Below, in pieces: positions 56,487 to 64,000 of a stretch of 64,000 nucleotides of DNA. Source of the stretch: Halocafeteria seosinensis (taxonomy: Eukaryota; Sar; Bigyra; Bicosoecida). The DNA lies in NCBI GenBank assembly GCA_001687465.1, contig LVLI01000095.1, positions 37,195-101,194 of the forward strand, in the 5' to 3' direction. Made by a program: the position numbers and the translations under genes. The notes beneath the pieces were generated by a model. It was given only the letters and a program-made list of their open reading frames with translations. It did not search any database and was not told the DNA's origin. Each line of letters starts with the position of its first letter. Positions within the stretch are counted from its first letter, which is position 1.

Positions 56487-57350
56487 TGATAGTCCCCGCG
56501 ATCCAATGACATATGTTCCCTGTTGTTGATTACCACATTTGAATCGTACCATGCAAACTGCTTGTGCGCTGTTGTAGGTCACGCGTTGCACACTGAACAC
56601 TTTTCCACTGAACCGACGGAGAGCGTATGTGCTCTAGTGGCGCACCTGCTTTTCCAGACATGTTATCGTTCTTCTTCTGGCTGAGCGCCCTTCAAGTTAT
56701 TTTCCCTCAATCTTGACTCGACTAAGTCTGTGCGTATGTCACGGGCATCCTCTTCGGGAGGAGGTATGAAGGAATTTTCTTAACGGTATTGAGTAGTCAG
56801 TCATTGCGAAACTCACAACTCACACACACGCATACCATATGACACACACACACACACACACATACCCTTGGTCCAGCAGCTCGATAACGTCAGCCTGCCA
56901 CTGGATCAGCTGCTGGATGATGGCGTTCCCTCATGCTCCTTAGAAGTCGAGGCAGAACTCGATGCTGTCCTACTGCTATGGGTGTTGGCATTATCGATCG
57001 ATGAAATATCTGTCGGTTGTGTAGCACTCTCAGAAGAGTGAATACTCGTTTGCTTCTTTGAGCATTCCGTGTCCGTGAGTTGTTTCCTGGTACTTGATAC
57101 TTTGCTTACTTCAACAAAAGGTCACCACACACACAGATGTGACAGATAGCCCACCGGCCGGGGAGTTGACCGCATCCTCACCAAGGAAGATACCAGGTTG
57201 AAGAAAAGTTAACTTACTGGTACCCTTGTCTCATAATACCTAGTGTACGGCACATACCTACGTCTGGAGTAGGTAGATAAAGAAAGCAACTCAGTAAGCT
57301 TTGATCATTCGTCATTCAGGAGAAAAGGATTTCCCGAAGAAACAACAGTC
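56487..57350. other. Intergenic with surface-protein relic on the minus strand
   Basis: 860 bp. A (CA)n tract lies at 56820-56862. On the minus strand, dispersed repeat copy 2 (57121-57180) is followed by an open Ser/Thr-rich frame (about 57095-56900, e.g. SSESATQPTDISSIDNANT) with no start codon. This resembles the repeat plus Ser/Thr-rich order at 4.5-5.5 kb. It also contains the promoter of the FG-GAP gene. Confidence 0.45.
57121..57185 (-). repeat. Dispersed repeat, copy 2
   Basis: The reverse complement matches 4585-4638 closely (gtcaactccccggccggtgg, ctatctgtcacatctgtgtg). In one frame it reads NSPAGGLSVTSVC, against NFPAGGLSVTFVC in copy 1 and PAAGGPSVTSSSS in copy 3. Confidence 0.75.
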
Positions 57351-58940
57351 ATGCGTACCGGTGGGATATCAAGCCTTCCCAAAGCCATCGGCATGGTTTG
57401 TCTTGCACTATTGTTGATACAACAACATGCTGTGTCACGAGTCACTGCTTCCAAGTCGGTGAAGTTGGACAATATCCCCGGAAAGGAATACGGGGGATTC
57501 AAGTTTGGCATTGCTAGCGGAGAGTCGTCTTACGGCTCAGCAGGTGCACAACCCTTGGGCGATGTGAATGGAGATGGAATAGATGATTTTATGAGTATAA
57601 AGTATCGTCTCGGCAATGAGAATCAAGACTCATATATGGCTGCTGAGGTGTTCCTTGGGAAACCATCTCCCTTTCCTAAGGCTCTGCTAGTGGACCGAGA
57701 CGAAGATTGGTACATCTTCGCGAAATCTTCGACGTACGGAGAATCACTTGGTCTCCTCCAACTCGGTGACGTTAATGGAGACGGACTAAACGACGTAATG
57801 ATGACAGCAGTCAGCTTGGCTTCCGGCCAGACGACAGATTCGTATGCTTACGTGGTGTTCGGATCCAAGGAAAAGAAACGAAGAGTTGATGTGAGCGCTC
57901 TAGACGGCATCAATGGATTCTCCATAAAAATACCGGATAACGGTGGTGCTGCGGCCATAGGCTGTGGAGATTTCAACAAGGATGGCATAAATGACATAGT
58001 GGCTATCAGAAAGGCATATTACAATGAAGAGAGCTACATGGTATTCGGTAAGAAGAATCGGAACGAAGCTGTAATTGATGTTACCCAATTAAATGGAGAT
58101 AATGGGTTCAAGATCGGCGACATAAGTTATCCCTTTTTTAACTTTCCGATCGGAGACATCAATGGCGATGGTTTAGATGAAGCAGGGATTGGTGGTGGAC
58201 GTATAGTATACGGCAGTTCCTCTCCCCCAGACTTAGCGAGCTTGCGTTTTACGAAAATAATCATGAAGTCTGGGGAAGCGGCCATGATTCGAGGAGTTGG
58301 TGATTTTAATGGGGATAAGGTGGATGATATTGTCGCCTTCTCGTCGTCAATGGTCGCTATTATTTTTGGTAAGAAGAAAGGCCTTGCCGATCAGCTCAAC
58401 ATCAAGGACTTAGACGCTAAGAATGGGTTCGTAGTAAATCAAACGGTAAATGCTGTTGGAGTAGGCGACTTCAATGGAGACAACATTGATGATATTGTTC
58501 TCTCGTCCGGATACTCCTCCAACAAATATTACTTGGTATCCGGAAAAACCGGGACCTTTTCTGTAAAAATTTCGTCTCCAGAGGCTATCAGTGACGTGAC
58601 ATTTGCCGCTCCGACGGGTGTGTCTCTCACTGGAGCCGCAGCACTGGGAGATGTGAACAACGATGGGTTCGCCGATCTACTTATTGGAGCCAGTGGGTAC
58701 AACAGTTCGAAGTTCCAAGACACTACCCCGCCGACTGCAATTTTTGGCAGCAAGCACAATTCTGCGAGCGGTTCGGGAATACCGGTAGGAGCAATAGTAG
58801 GAATAGTCTGTGGTGCTGCTTTCGTTGCCGTTCTACTGGTTGTAGGTATTTACAAATATTTCTTCAAGGCTAAGCATGCCCAAAACGGTGAAGTGGACCA
58901 TGGGTACAAAGAAATTGAATCAGCAACGACTATTCAGTAA
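57351..58940 (+). CDS. FG-GAP repeat (integrin-alpha-like) type I membrane protein
   Basis: Single-exon gene of 529 residues. The N-terminal signal peptide is MRTGGISSLPKAIGMVCLAL followed by more Leu. About seven FG-GAP blades each carry a Ca2+-loop of the form DxNxDGxxD (GDVNGDGIDD, GDVNGDGLND, GDFNKDGIND, GDINGDGLDE, GDFNGDKVDD, GDFNGDNIDD, GDVNNDGFAD), with YVVFGSK/YMVFGKK/AIFGSK edges, forming a beta-propeller like the integrin alpha head. A single C-terminal TM helix (AIVGIVCGAAFVAVLLVVGI) and a short cytosolic tail follow. No other integrin domain is present. A role in adhesion or cell-surface recognition is likely; the ligand is unknown. Confidence 0.9.
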   Translation: MRTGGISSLPKAIGMVCLALLLIQQHAVSRVTASKSVKLDNIPGKEYGGFKFGIASGESSYGSAGAQPLGDVNGDGIDDFMSIKYRLGNENQDSYMAAEVFLGKPSPFPKALLVDRDEDWYIFAKSSTYGESLGLLQLGDVNGDGLNDVMMTAVSLASGQTTDSYAYVVFGSKEKKRRVDVSALDGINGFSIKIPDNGGAAAIGCGDFNKDGINDIVAIRKAYYNEESYMVFGKKNRNEAVIDVTQLNGDNGFKIGDISYPFFNFPIGDINGDGLDEAGIGGGRIVYGSSSPPDLASLRFTKIIMKSGEAAMIRGVGDFNGDKVDDIVAFSSSMVAIIFGKKKGLADQLNIKDLDAKNGFVVNQTVNAVGVGDFNGDNIDDIVLSSGYSSNKYYLVSGKTGTFSVKISSPEAISDVTFAAPTGVSLTGAAALGDVNNDGFADLLIGASGYNSSKFQDTTPPTAIFGSKHNSASGSGIPVGAIVGIVCGAAFVAVLLVVGIYKYFFKAKHAQNGEVDHGYKEIESATTIQ

Positions 58941-59562
58941 CATTCATGCCAGAAAAATGCCGTTGTGCATCTGAATATGGAATACATGTATAGTCTTTTT
59001 GTTGCTGAAGTTGAGGCCAGCTTGTGCAAAAGAAAATGGTATTTACCCCATTAAACGGATTGTAGCAGTGTGCAAATGCGTTGTATGTTATTGCATATGT
59101 ATATCAAGATGTATTGATGCATTGGCGGTAGATGATACGTCGGCGTTCATGATAAATCATGAGCTACTAACCTGGGACTCTTCCAACCGTAGGTGAAAAT
59201 TGGGTCACCAAGGTCTTCTCGTAGTCTCCAGCATGGTTCTACAGTATTGTAGCGATGCGAATATCCCACCCAAGGTCGCCGAGAAGGCCAAAATGGTCGC
59301 ATTTTTCGCGTAAGCAGGCCCTCTTTTGCCGTACATACCGTGTACTTATGAAAATTTGGGACAACTGTGGTACAGAATCAAAACTATACAGAATACGACT
59401 CAACAAAAGCAACGGGCAAACTACTTTTTCATGTTATTCTGCCACTTTACGACACTTTGCTAACAGCATTTACATCAATTCTACCGATGAAAGCTTCATT
59501 ATACCCATATCGTTGTATATACTGTACTTGGAGTGCTTCCGATACGTGTACTTCCGATAATC
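58941..59562. other. Intergenic
   Basis: 620 bp between two plus-strand genes; AT-richer than average. Short ORFs only; no supported feature. Confidence 0.4.
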
Positions 59563-60273
59563 ATGGCAGCAAGGTCTCCAACCGAGGTACGTGTTTGCTG
59601 AACTTGAGAATTCAGCGTCCCTGTTTAAGATGATGGAGTGTACAAGCGCTAAGCCGGATACCGCAAAGCAAAGGCAATAACATTTCTCATCTTTTATTCT
59701 GAACAGAGTTCCCAAAAGGGACAGACGGTTGCTGTGGAAGGTCGAGGACATCCTGCCAGGGAGGTACTTCTACATGAGCGAGGTGAAATGCTTAATGTGC
59801 TCTCTCGTATGAGTACACAGCAATCGTCTGAGGATACCTGTCAAATTGAACCGTCGTTGGAAGCATGTGGCGAAGCACTGCACGAAGTATGTACCCAGAT
59901 TGTGCCAATCCGTAGTGCTGCTCGGCCTCCTACCCTTTTCCAAATATAACAGGAAGAATTGGGTTTGGTTGTGAGCTTACTACAAACATTGGCACCAACA
60001 TTGGACTCTATTTTCCCTCTCCCTGAATCTGCTGAAGATCGAGCGAAGTTTTACAAGCTTTGCCAACAACGACCTGCGCATATTGATGAAAAATCGTTCT
60101 GCGACTTAGTTAACAAAGTCATGGGCCCGATACGAACGAAGCAGGAGCTAATTGGAAAGGCCGCATTAATTTGCGTGATCCTACGGCTGTATAAAACCTT
60201 CGCCTACTCTCGAAGCGGCGTGAAGGAATACCTAACGGAAGCTGGCACTCTCTTGGGGATATCCGAACGCTGA
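59563..60273 (+). CDS. Small helical protein of unknown function
   Basis: Plus strand, three exons: 59563-59586 (MAARSPTE, then GTACGT), about 59707-59887 (SSQKGQTVAVEGRGHPAREV ... EACGEALHE) and about 59952-60273 (EELGLVVSLLQTLAPTLDSI ... EYLTEAGTLLGISER). Phases agree at both junctions. About 175 residues, mostly helical in pattern, with Leu-rich amphipathic stretches and no signal peptide, TM segment or recognisable motif. Not recognised. Confidence 0.6.
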
Positions 60274-60541
60274 CGTATACGACGAGGATGAAACGGCTAG
60301 CGCATGGAAAAGCGTCTCGGGCTTACGGACTGCAAAATACGATTAACTTCACTAACAACGGTTATGTTGGCGTCATTGTTTTTCGGTTGCATTTTCTTGA
60401 ACGAGGTAGATGCTGCCTCTCTTCTAGTGGAACAGCGGGCCTGTAGCTGCCAGACACAGGCGCCAGCTGCTACCTAAGTGTAGCGGCTAACATCCAGCTG
60501 CCGGTGGGCCATCAGTCACATCTTCGTCGTCTTACGAGGTA
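60274..60541. other. Short spacer containing dispersed repeat copy 3
   Basis: Separates the small helical gene from the beta-helix fragment. Everything after 60428 is the dispersed repeat. Confidence 0.5.
60429..60530 (+). repeat. Dispersed repeat, copy 3
   Basis: Shares ggaacagcgggcc (60429) and, 72 bp on, ccggtgggcc with tcagtcacat, at the same spacing as 4531-4640. The PAGG-SVT-like frame continues open into the beta-helix ORF that follows (HPAAGGPSVT, SSSSYEVVATDV), so here the repeat appears to be part of the coding sequence. Confidence 0.65.
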
Positions 60542-61132
60542 GTGGCAACAGATGTACGACCTGCGATTCTACCGGTAAATGAAACTGAATCCTGCTTCCA
60601 CTATAATGCGGCTCAACACCAGTTTGAAATGAACTGTAATGCGTTGGTTTGGGGTACTCATGGCTATACGAACCAAGATTATATTTCGTTGGATGCGACG
60701 TTGGACGGTGGTCGGCAAAATGGGCACATTATAGATCTGAACGGAATAACGGAGTTCCAAGGATTGTTCACGATACTGGACGGTGTTACATCATTTGATC
60801 AAGCTCCATTGATCCGGAATCTTGATATTAGGAATGGGGAAACTGCACGCAGAGGTGGATTTATTGTCCAACAAGAGCAGAAATTCTTTATCATAGATTC
60901 ATGTAGTTCATCAGGAGATATTGCTGGCAATGCTGGTGGTGGTATACATGTATGTGGTTTTCGAAGTGGTCTTGATAATGGTCACATTAAGATATCGAAT
61001 TCGTATTCGGCAGGGAGGGTACTGGGCAGACTTGCAGGTGGTATTGCGGAACGTTCACACCGCTGTGGTATGCCATGCTCCATGACTTGTTGGTTGGGGT
61101 TTCTGTATGTGTGTATGTTTGGTTTTTGCTAA
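60484..61132 (+). CDS. Secreted beta-helix-like surface protein, partial
   Basis: The frame is open through the dispersed repeat and continues VRPAILPVNETESCFHYNAA, then repeats of beta-helix type: GHIIDLNGITEFQGLFTILD, LIRNLDIRNG, GGFIVQQEQKFFIIDSCSSS, NAGGGIHVCGF, HIKISNSYSAGRVLG. The Gly-Gly-I/V and hydrophobic-alternation pattern matches parallel beta-helix (pectin-lyase-like/GLUG-type) proteins. There is no ATG or signal peptide in this frame; a 5' exon may be missing. A GTATGCC donor-like site at 61067 suggests a downstream exon that I cannot locate before the opposing kinase gene. It is either truncated or a relic; function unknown. Confidence 0.5.
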
Positions 61133-61285
61133 ATTCGATTTGATCAGTTTCTGCACTTACGAGCCGTTGGAGCCGAGGCGAGGCTAGAATGGACTATCAC
61201 TGAGTAGCGTACAGCCACTGCAGACGATGCTTCATCTTGTTGCTTTGTTCGTTTGCGGGCGACTCTGGAGGCTGAATTCCCAAAG
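61133..61285. other. Convergent spacer
   Basis: 150 bp between the beta-helix fragment (+) and the kinase stop (-). No feature seen. Confidence 0.4.
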
Positions 61286-63190
61286 CTACTGTGCTTCACC
61301 TAGCCATTGGCAAAACATATAGTCGAGCTTGTCATACCGCTGTTTGATCTTTTCTTCAACCGATTCATTTTCGGTACTAGAGATTGCTCGATCTAACACA
61401 AAGTCACGCATCTCAGTTAAACATTTGCGGAACAGCGGGCTGACATGGTGCAACTTGTATTCAAAGTAACTTTGTTCACGGCAAAAGAGGGCGCACTTCA
61501 TTGCATACATATCCGAGCACGAGTAGTGCTTTCCGACCGAACCCTCCCAGGGTAAACGTTCACTATCACGTGCAAAGTGGAGCATACAGTAAAACAAACT
61601 CTCCCAATCGTCCTCGATCTCCTGCTCCTCTGTGGTGACCTCGTTGCTCCTGCGTTGTTGCAGCATGCAGGAATGTAGCTTACGGGAGAAGTACGGCCAT
61701 TTTCCCGACAGTCCTCCAGAGTTTCCAGCAATCAAGGACGCATCAAAATCAATCAGATAGCCCTCGGTTCCATCGGCTCCATCATATTGTATCATATTAT
61801 GCGGGGAAACATCCCCATGCAGGACTTTTGCGTTGAACGACGCATACAGCGCCCGATGTACATCTCGCAAACAACCCAAGATAACATGTTCCTCTAATTC
61901 CCGCGTTATTCTCTCCCCAAATGGGAAGATCCCCAGAACCGGAACCTCTGAGCCATCTACCTCCATGGTACCTTTGAAAACCGGGCGTACAACATGTTTA
62001 ACGTCCGCCTTCGCGAGCTCAGTTAACGTCGTATACTCATGGTCCCTGTGATCTGCACCCTTTGGGAATGCTTTCACGGCAATCACATACTGGGTATTGG
62101 GATCGGACCTCTCGACGCGCCACACCATCTGCTTGTTATCTCTATACGCCTTCGGTACAACAGTAATCTTCCCCTCATTATTCAAATCGTAGTCCACCGT
62201 TTTCTCCTCCACAATAAGCGAGTTCCACGCTATAGTCGACGGTATACCTCCATGCTCCGCGTGCGTCCAATTCAAGAGACATAGTAGCAACTTTAGTCCC
62301 CCTTTATCCGAACCAACTGTCCAGCTGCACACATGAGGTTGTATGTAGATGCGCCTTTCAGTTTCAGTTTGATGCAACACCAACAGTCTATTCTTCAGAA
62401 ACCCCAGAAACGTGAACCGTTTTCGGCCACATTGATCCTTCTGCACAGTGGATATTCTCCGAAGAAGTTGGCCCACGAGTTCCTTCTCGGCAGACCCAGT
62501 TGCTGTTTTTTTGACCTCCACTGATGCCGTCATGGACGCTTGAGAAAATGCTTGACTACAGCTCAGGCAGCAATCATGCTTGTCATCTGAACCTTTATTG
62601 TACCTAAAGAGAACATGCAAGGGAGAACCAAGAAGCTTCGTAAGCGTATGTAGTCTTAACATATAATTCTGTGCCAAAGGATCTTCATACTCAACATCTA
62701 TGTTCTCAACAGCTTGTCCGTAAAGTGTGTTGGCCTTATCCAGACTCGGTGGACACATGTACGCCTTATGATCTTGGACAGCTTCCCAAACCACTTCCCG
62801 ATGCATGCCTTGTGTTACCATATTCGAAATCCACTCAACAGTCCAATCGAATACTGCGTTAGGAAGTGTCTCCCTGTTCTGTTGCGCGGATGTGGGGTTG
62901 CACTTAGCGGGATGGTTTTCTCGCTCCTTTACGAATGCGTCGTAGCACTCCCTCAAAGTCTTATTAACTGTATACACGAGCTTGTCCAATTCATCCTCAT
63001 CCATACGAATAGTCGCTGTCCAAGCCATCAAGAGCTTAGCGCCTTCATTTTGCTCCACATTGGCTAAAAACTCTTCCCCCACGTCCGTGTCAGTTTTCTT
63101 TCCGGGAATATTACTGGTCGAATATGACTGAGCGACTTCCATTCGCTTTAATCTTTCGTTGATCTTCTCCAATTTCCGTTCTAAGTCGGC
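61286..63190 (-). CDS. FunK1-type protein-kinase-like protein
   Basis: FunK1 is an expanded eukaryotic-protein-kinase-like family best known from fungi and also found in other microbes. Minus strand: a helical N-terminus (LERKLEKINERLKRMEVAQS), a long variable region, then the kinase core: VRPVFKGTMEVDG, catalytic loop VLHGDVSPHNMIQYDG, metal-binding YLIDFDAS (DFD for DFG), and EDDWESLFYCMLHFA, which is FunK1-like. It ends in a helical C-lobe at 61286. The exon begins after a CGCAG acceptor (about 63187) with no ATG in frame, so at least one 5' exon lies further right, inside the inverted repeat; candidate coding text (MLADERALLSMGYVVCALLC) lies at 63300-63410. HGD...N and DFD suggest catalytic competence. 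The substrate is unknown. Confidence 0.8.
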   Translation of the reverse strand, partial: ADLERKLEKINERLKRMEVAQSYSTSNIPGKKTDTDVGEEFLANVEQNEGAKLLMAWTATIRMDEDELDKLVYTVNKTLRECYDAFVKERENHPAKCNPTSAQQNRETLPNAVFDWTVEWISNMVTQGMHREVVWEAVQDHKAYMCPPSLDKANTLYGQAVENIDVEYEDPLAQNYMLRLHTLTKLLGSPLHVLFRYNKGSDDKHDCCLSCSQAFSQASMTASVEVKKTATGSAEKELVGQLLRRISTVQKDQCGRKRFTFLGFLKNRLLVLHQTETERRIYIQPHVCSWTVGSDKGGLKLLLCLLNWTHAEHGGIPSTIAWNSLIVEEKTVDYDLNNEGKITVVPKAYRDNKQMVWRVERSDPNTQYVIAVKAFPKGADHRDHEYTTLTELAKADVKHVVRPVFKGTMEVDGSEVPVLGIFPFGERITRELEEHVILGCLRDVHRALYASFNAKVLHGDVSPHNMIQYDGADGTEGYLIDFDASLIAGNSGGLSGKWPYFSRKLHSCMLQQRRSNEVTTEEQEIEDDWESLFYCMLHFARDSERLPWEGSVGKHYSCSDMYAMKCALFCREQSYFEYKLHHVSPLFRKCLTEMRDFVLDRAISSTENESVEEKIKQRYDKLDYMFCQWLGEAQ

Positions 63191-63414
63191 TGCGAAGCAA
63201 ATAGGTGGCTACTATAACCCACTGGCATTTTGGCAAGGCAAACCGCGTTAACACGCACCAATATTCGAAGAGCTTGCCGTCGCTCTCTCTCCTGCAATGT
63301 CACAAACAGTAAATCAACGCACATTTCATAAATTTTATTTCTCCCATCGCATAGCAGTGCACACACTACATAGCCCATGCTAAGCAGAGCTCTTTCGTCC
63401 GCCAACATACGCGT
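63002..63414 (+). repeat. Inverted repeat, left arm (at least 413 bp)
   Basis: Reverse-complement match to 63588-64000, with no mismatch in the stretches compared at both ends and the middle, and identical translations. It includes the start of the kinase coding region and its 5' exon candidate. Left extent is a minimum because the right arm is cut by the window edge. Confidence 0.93.
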
Positions 63415-63587
63415 GCCGAAGAGAGGGCGTTTGTTGTACCCTGACATTTTTTGCTGAATTCCATAGCAGTCTGTCCCCAGCTTCCTAAGTCGTGCCAGCG
63501 GGGAACAGCAATGAAGGGAGGAAGCATAGGGGACCCAAGGATGAATTGTTGTCGACGTGCAATCCAACTCTTCATTTGGTCTTTTAT
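63415..63587. other. 173-bp unique spacer of the inverted repeat
   Basis: Single-copy sequence between the arms; the axis of symmetry is at about 63501. Contains ATG-bearing reading frames on both strands that run into the arms, so it may hold a shared bidirectional promoter or first exons. Confidence 0.7.
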
Positions 63588-64000
63588 ACGCGTATGTTGG
63601 CGGACGAAAGAGCTCTGCTTAGCATGGGCTATGTAGTGTGTGCACTGCTATGCGATGGGAGAAATAAAATTTATGAAATGTGCGTTGATTTACTGTTTGT
63701 GACATTGCAGGAGAGAGAGCGACGGCAAGCTCTTCGAATATTGGTGCGTGTTAACGCGGTTTGCCTTGCCAAAATGCCAGTGGGTTATAGTAGCCACCTA
63801 TTTGCTTCGCAGCCGACTTAGAACGGAAATTGGAGAAGATCAACGAAAGATTAAGGCGAATGGAAGTCGCTCAGTCATATTCGACCAGTAATATTCCCGG
63901 AAAGAAAACTGACACGGACGTGGGGGAAGAGTTTTTAGCCAATGTGGAGCAAAATGAAGGCGCTAAGCTCTTGATGGCTTGGACAGCGACTATTCGTATG
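63588..64000 (-). repeat. Inverted repeat, right arm (cut by window end)
   Basis: Carries a second, head-to-head copy of the kinase 5' region: LERKLEKINERLKRMEVAQS, then FLANVEQNEGAKLLMAWTAT on the plus strand, still open at 64000. A second kinase gene probably continues beyond the window. Confidence 0.93.

Noticed and set aside
63451-63821. Plus-strand ORFs as novel genes
   Set aside because: Their coding part is the exact reverse copy of the minus-strand kinase 5' region; reported as the inverted repeat instead.
1-64000. tRNA or rRNA genes
   Set aside because: I looked for cloverleaf-compatible A/B-box pairs and rRNA-like blocks by eye and found none convincing; a covariance search would be decisive.

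Overview
The window is nuclear DNA of an intron-bearing eukaryotic microbe. Genes are split by short introns (about 50-80 nt, GTAAGT/GTATGT/GTACGT donors, TGCAG-type acceptors), proteins are typically eukaryotic (Spt5, RFC3, MSH2, tubby, BAR/PX, TDRD3-like), and base composition is close to balanced. The lineage cannot be fixed from sequence alone. An alga or other protist fits the mix of FG-GAP surface protein, FunK1-type kinase, giant ribonuclease-inhibitor-type LRR protein and carnitine-pathway dioxygenase.

Layout. 1-5.5 kb: the 5' part of Spt5 (-), a tubby-like gene (-), then a degraded Cys-rich/mucin-like surface ORF behind a dispersed repeat. 6-13.6 kb: a type II membrane glycosyltransferase-like gene with an apparent frameshift, and a roughly 12-exon polytopic membrane protein. 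14.3-18.9 kb: a second tubby paralogue (+), RFC3 (+), and a BAR-SH3 protein (-). 19.4-25.4 kb: one large minus-strand gene for an unusual signalling protein with three WW domains, tandem cyclic-nucleotide-binding-like domains, PH, inositol-polyphosphate 5-phosphatase and RGS. 26-27.9 kb: a trimethyllysine-dioxygenase-like gene (-). 29.1-37.2 kb: a 2,649-residue LRR protein (-). 37.2-41.7 kb: a gene-poor, decayed stretch with a PDZ fragment, a degenerate tandem repeat and a broken C48 (Ulp1-like) peptidase.

41.9-56.5 kb is gene-dense again: MSH2-like (+), TDRD3-like OB-fold protein with an RGG tail (+), a coiled-coil protein (+), a multi-TM protein fused to a polysaccharide-deacetylase-like domain (-), an RsuA-type pseudouridine synthase with an organelle-type leader (+), and an EH-PX-BAR sorting nexin (+). 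56.5-64 kb: intergenic repeats, an FG-GAP type I membrane protein (+), a small unknown gene (+), a beta-helix surface-protein fragment (+) and a FunK1-type kinase (-). The 5' end of the kinase lies in one arm of a perfect inverted repeat (at least 413 bp per arm) that runs off the right edge.

The conserved genes are ordinary housekeeping or trafficking functions. The accessory interest lies in the WW-cNBD-PH-IPPc-RGS fusion, the LRR amplification, a small family of eroded surface-protein genes sharing a short repeated coding element, and the terminal palindrome. Exon boundaries are read by eye from splice motifs and frame continuity. Those tested by frame arithmetic (the WW/IPPc gene, MSH2, tubby B, the LRR gene) close exactly.
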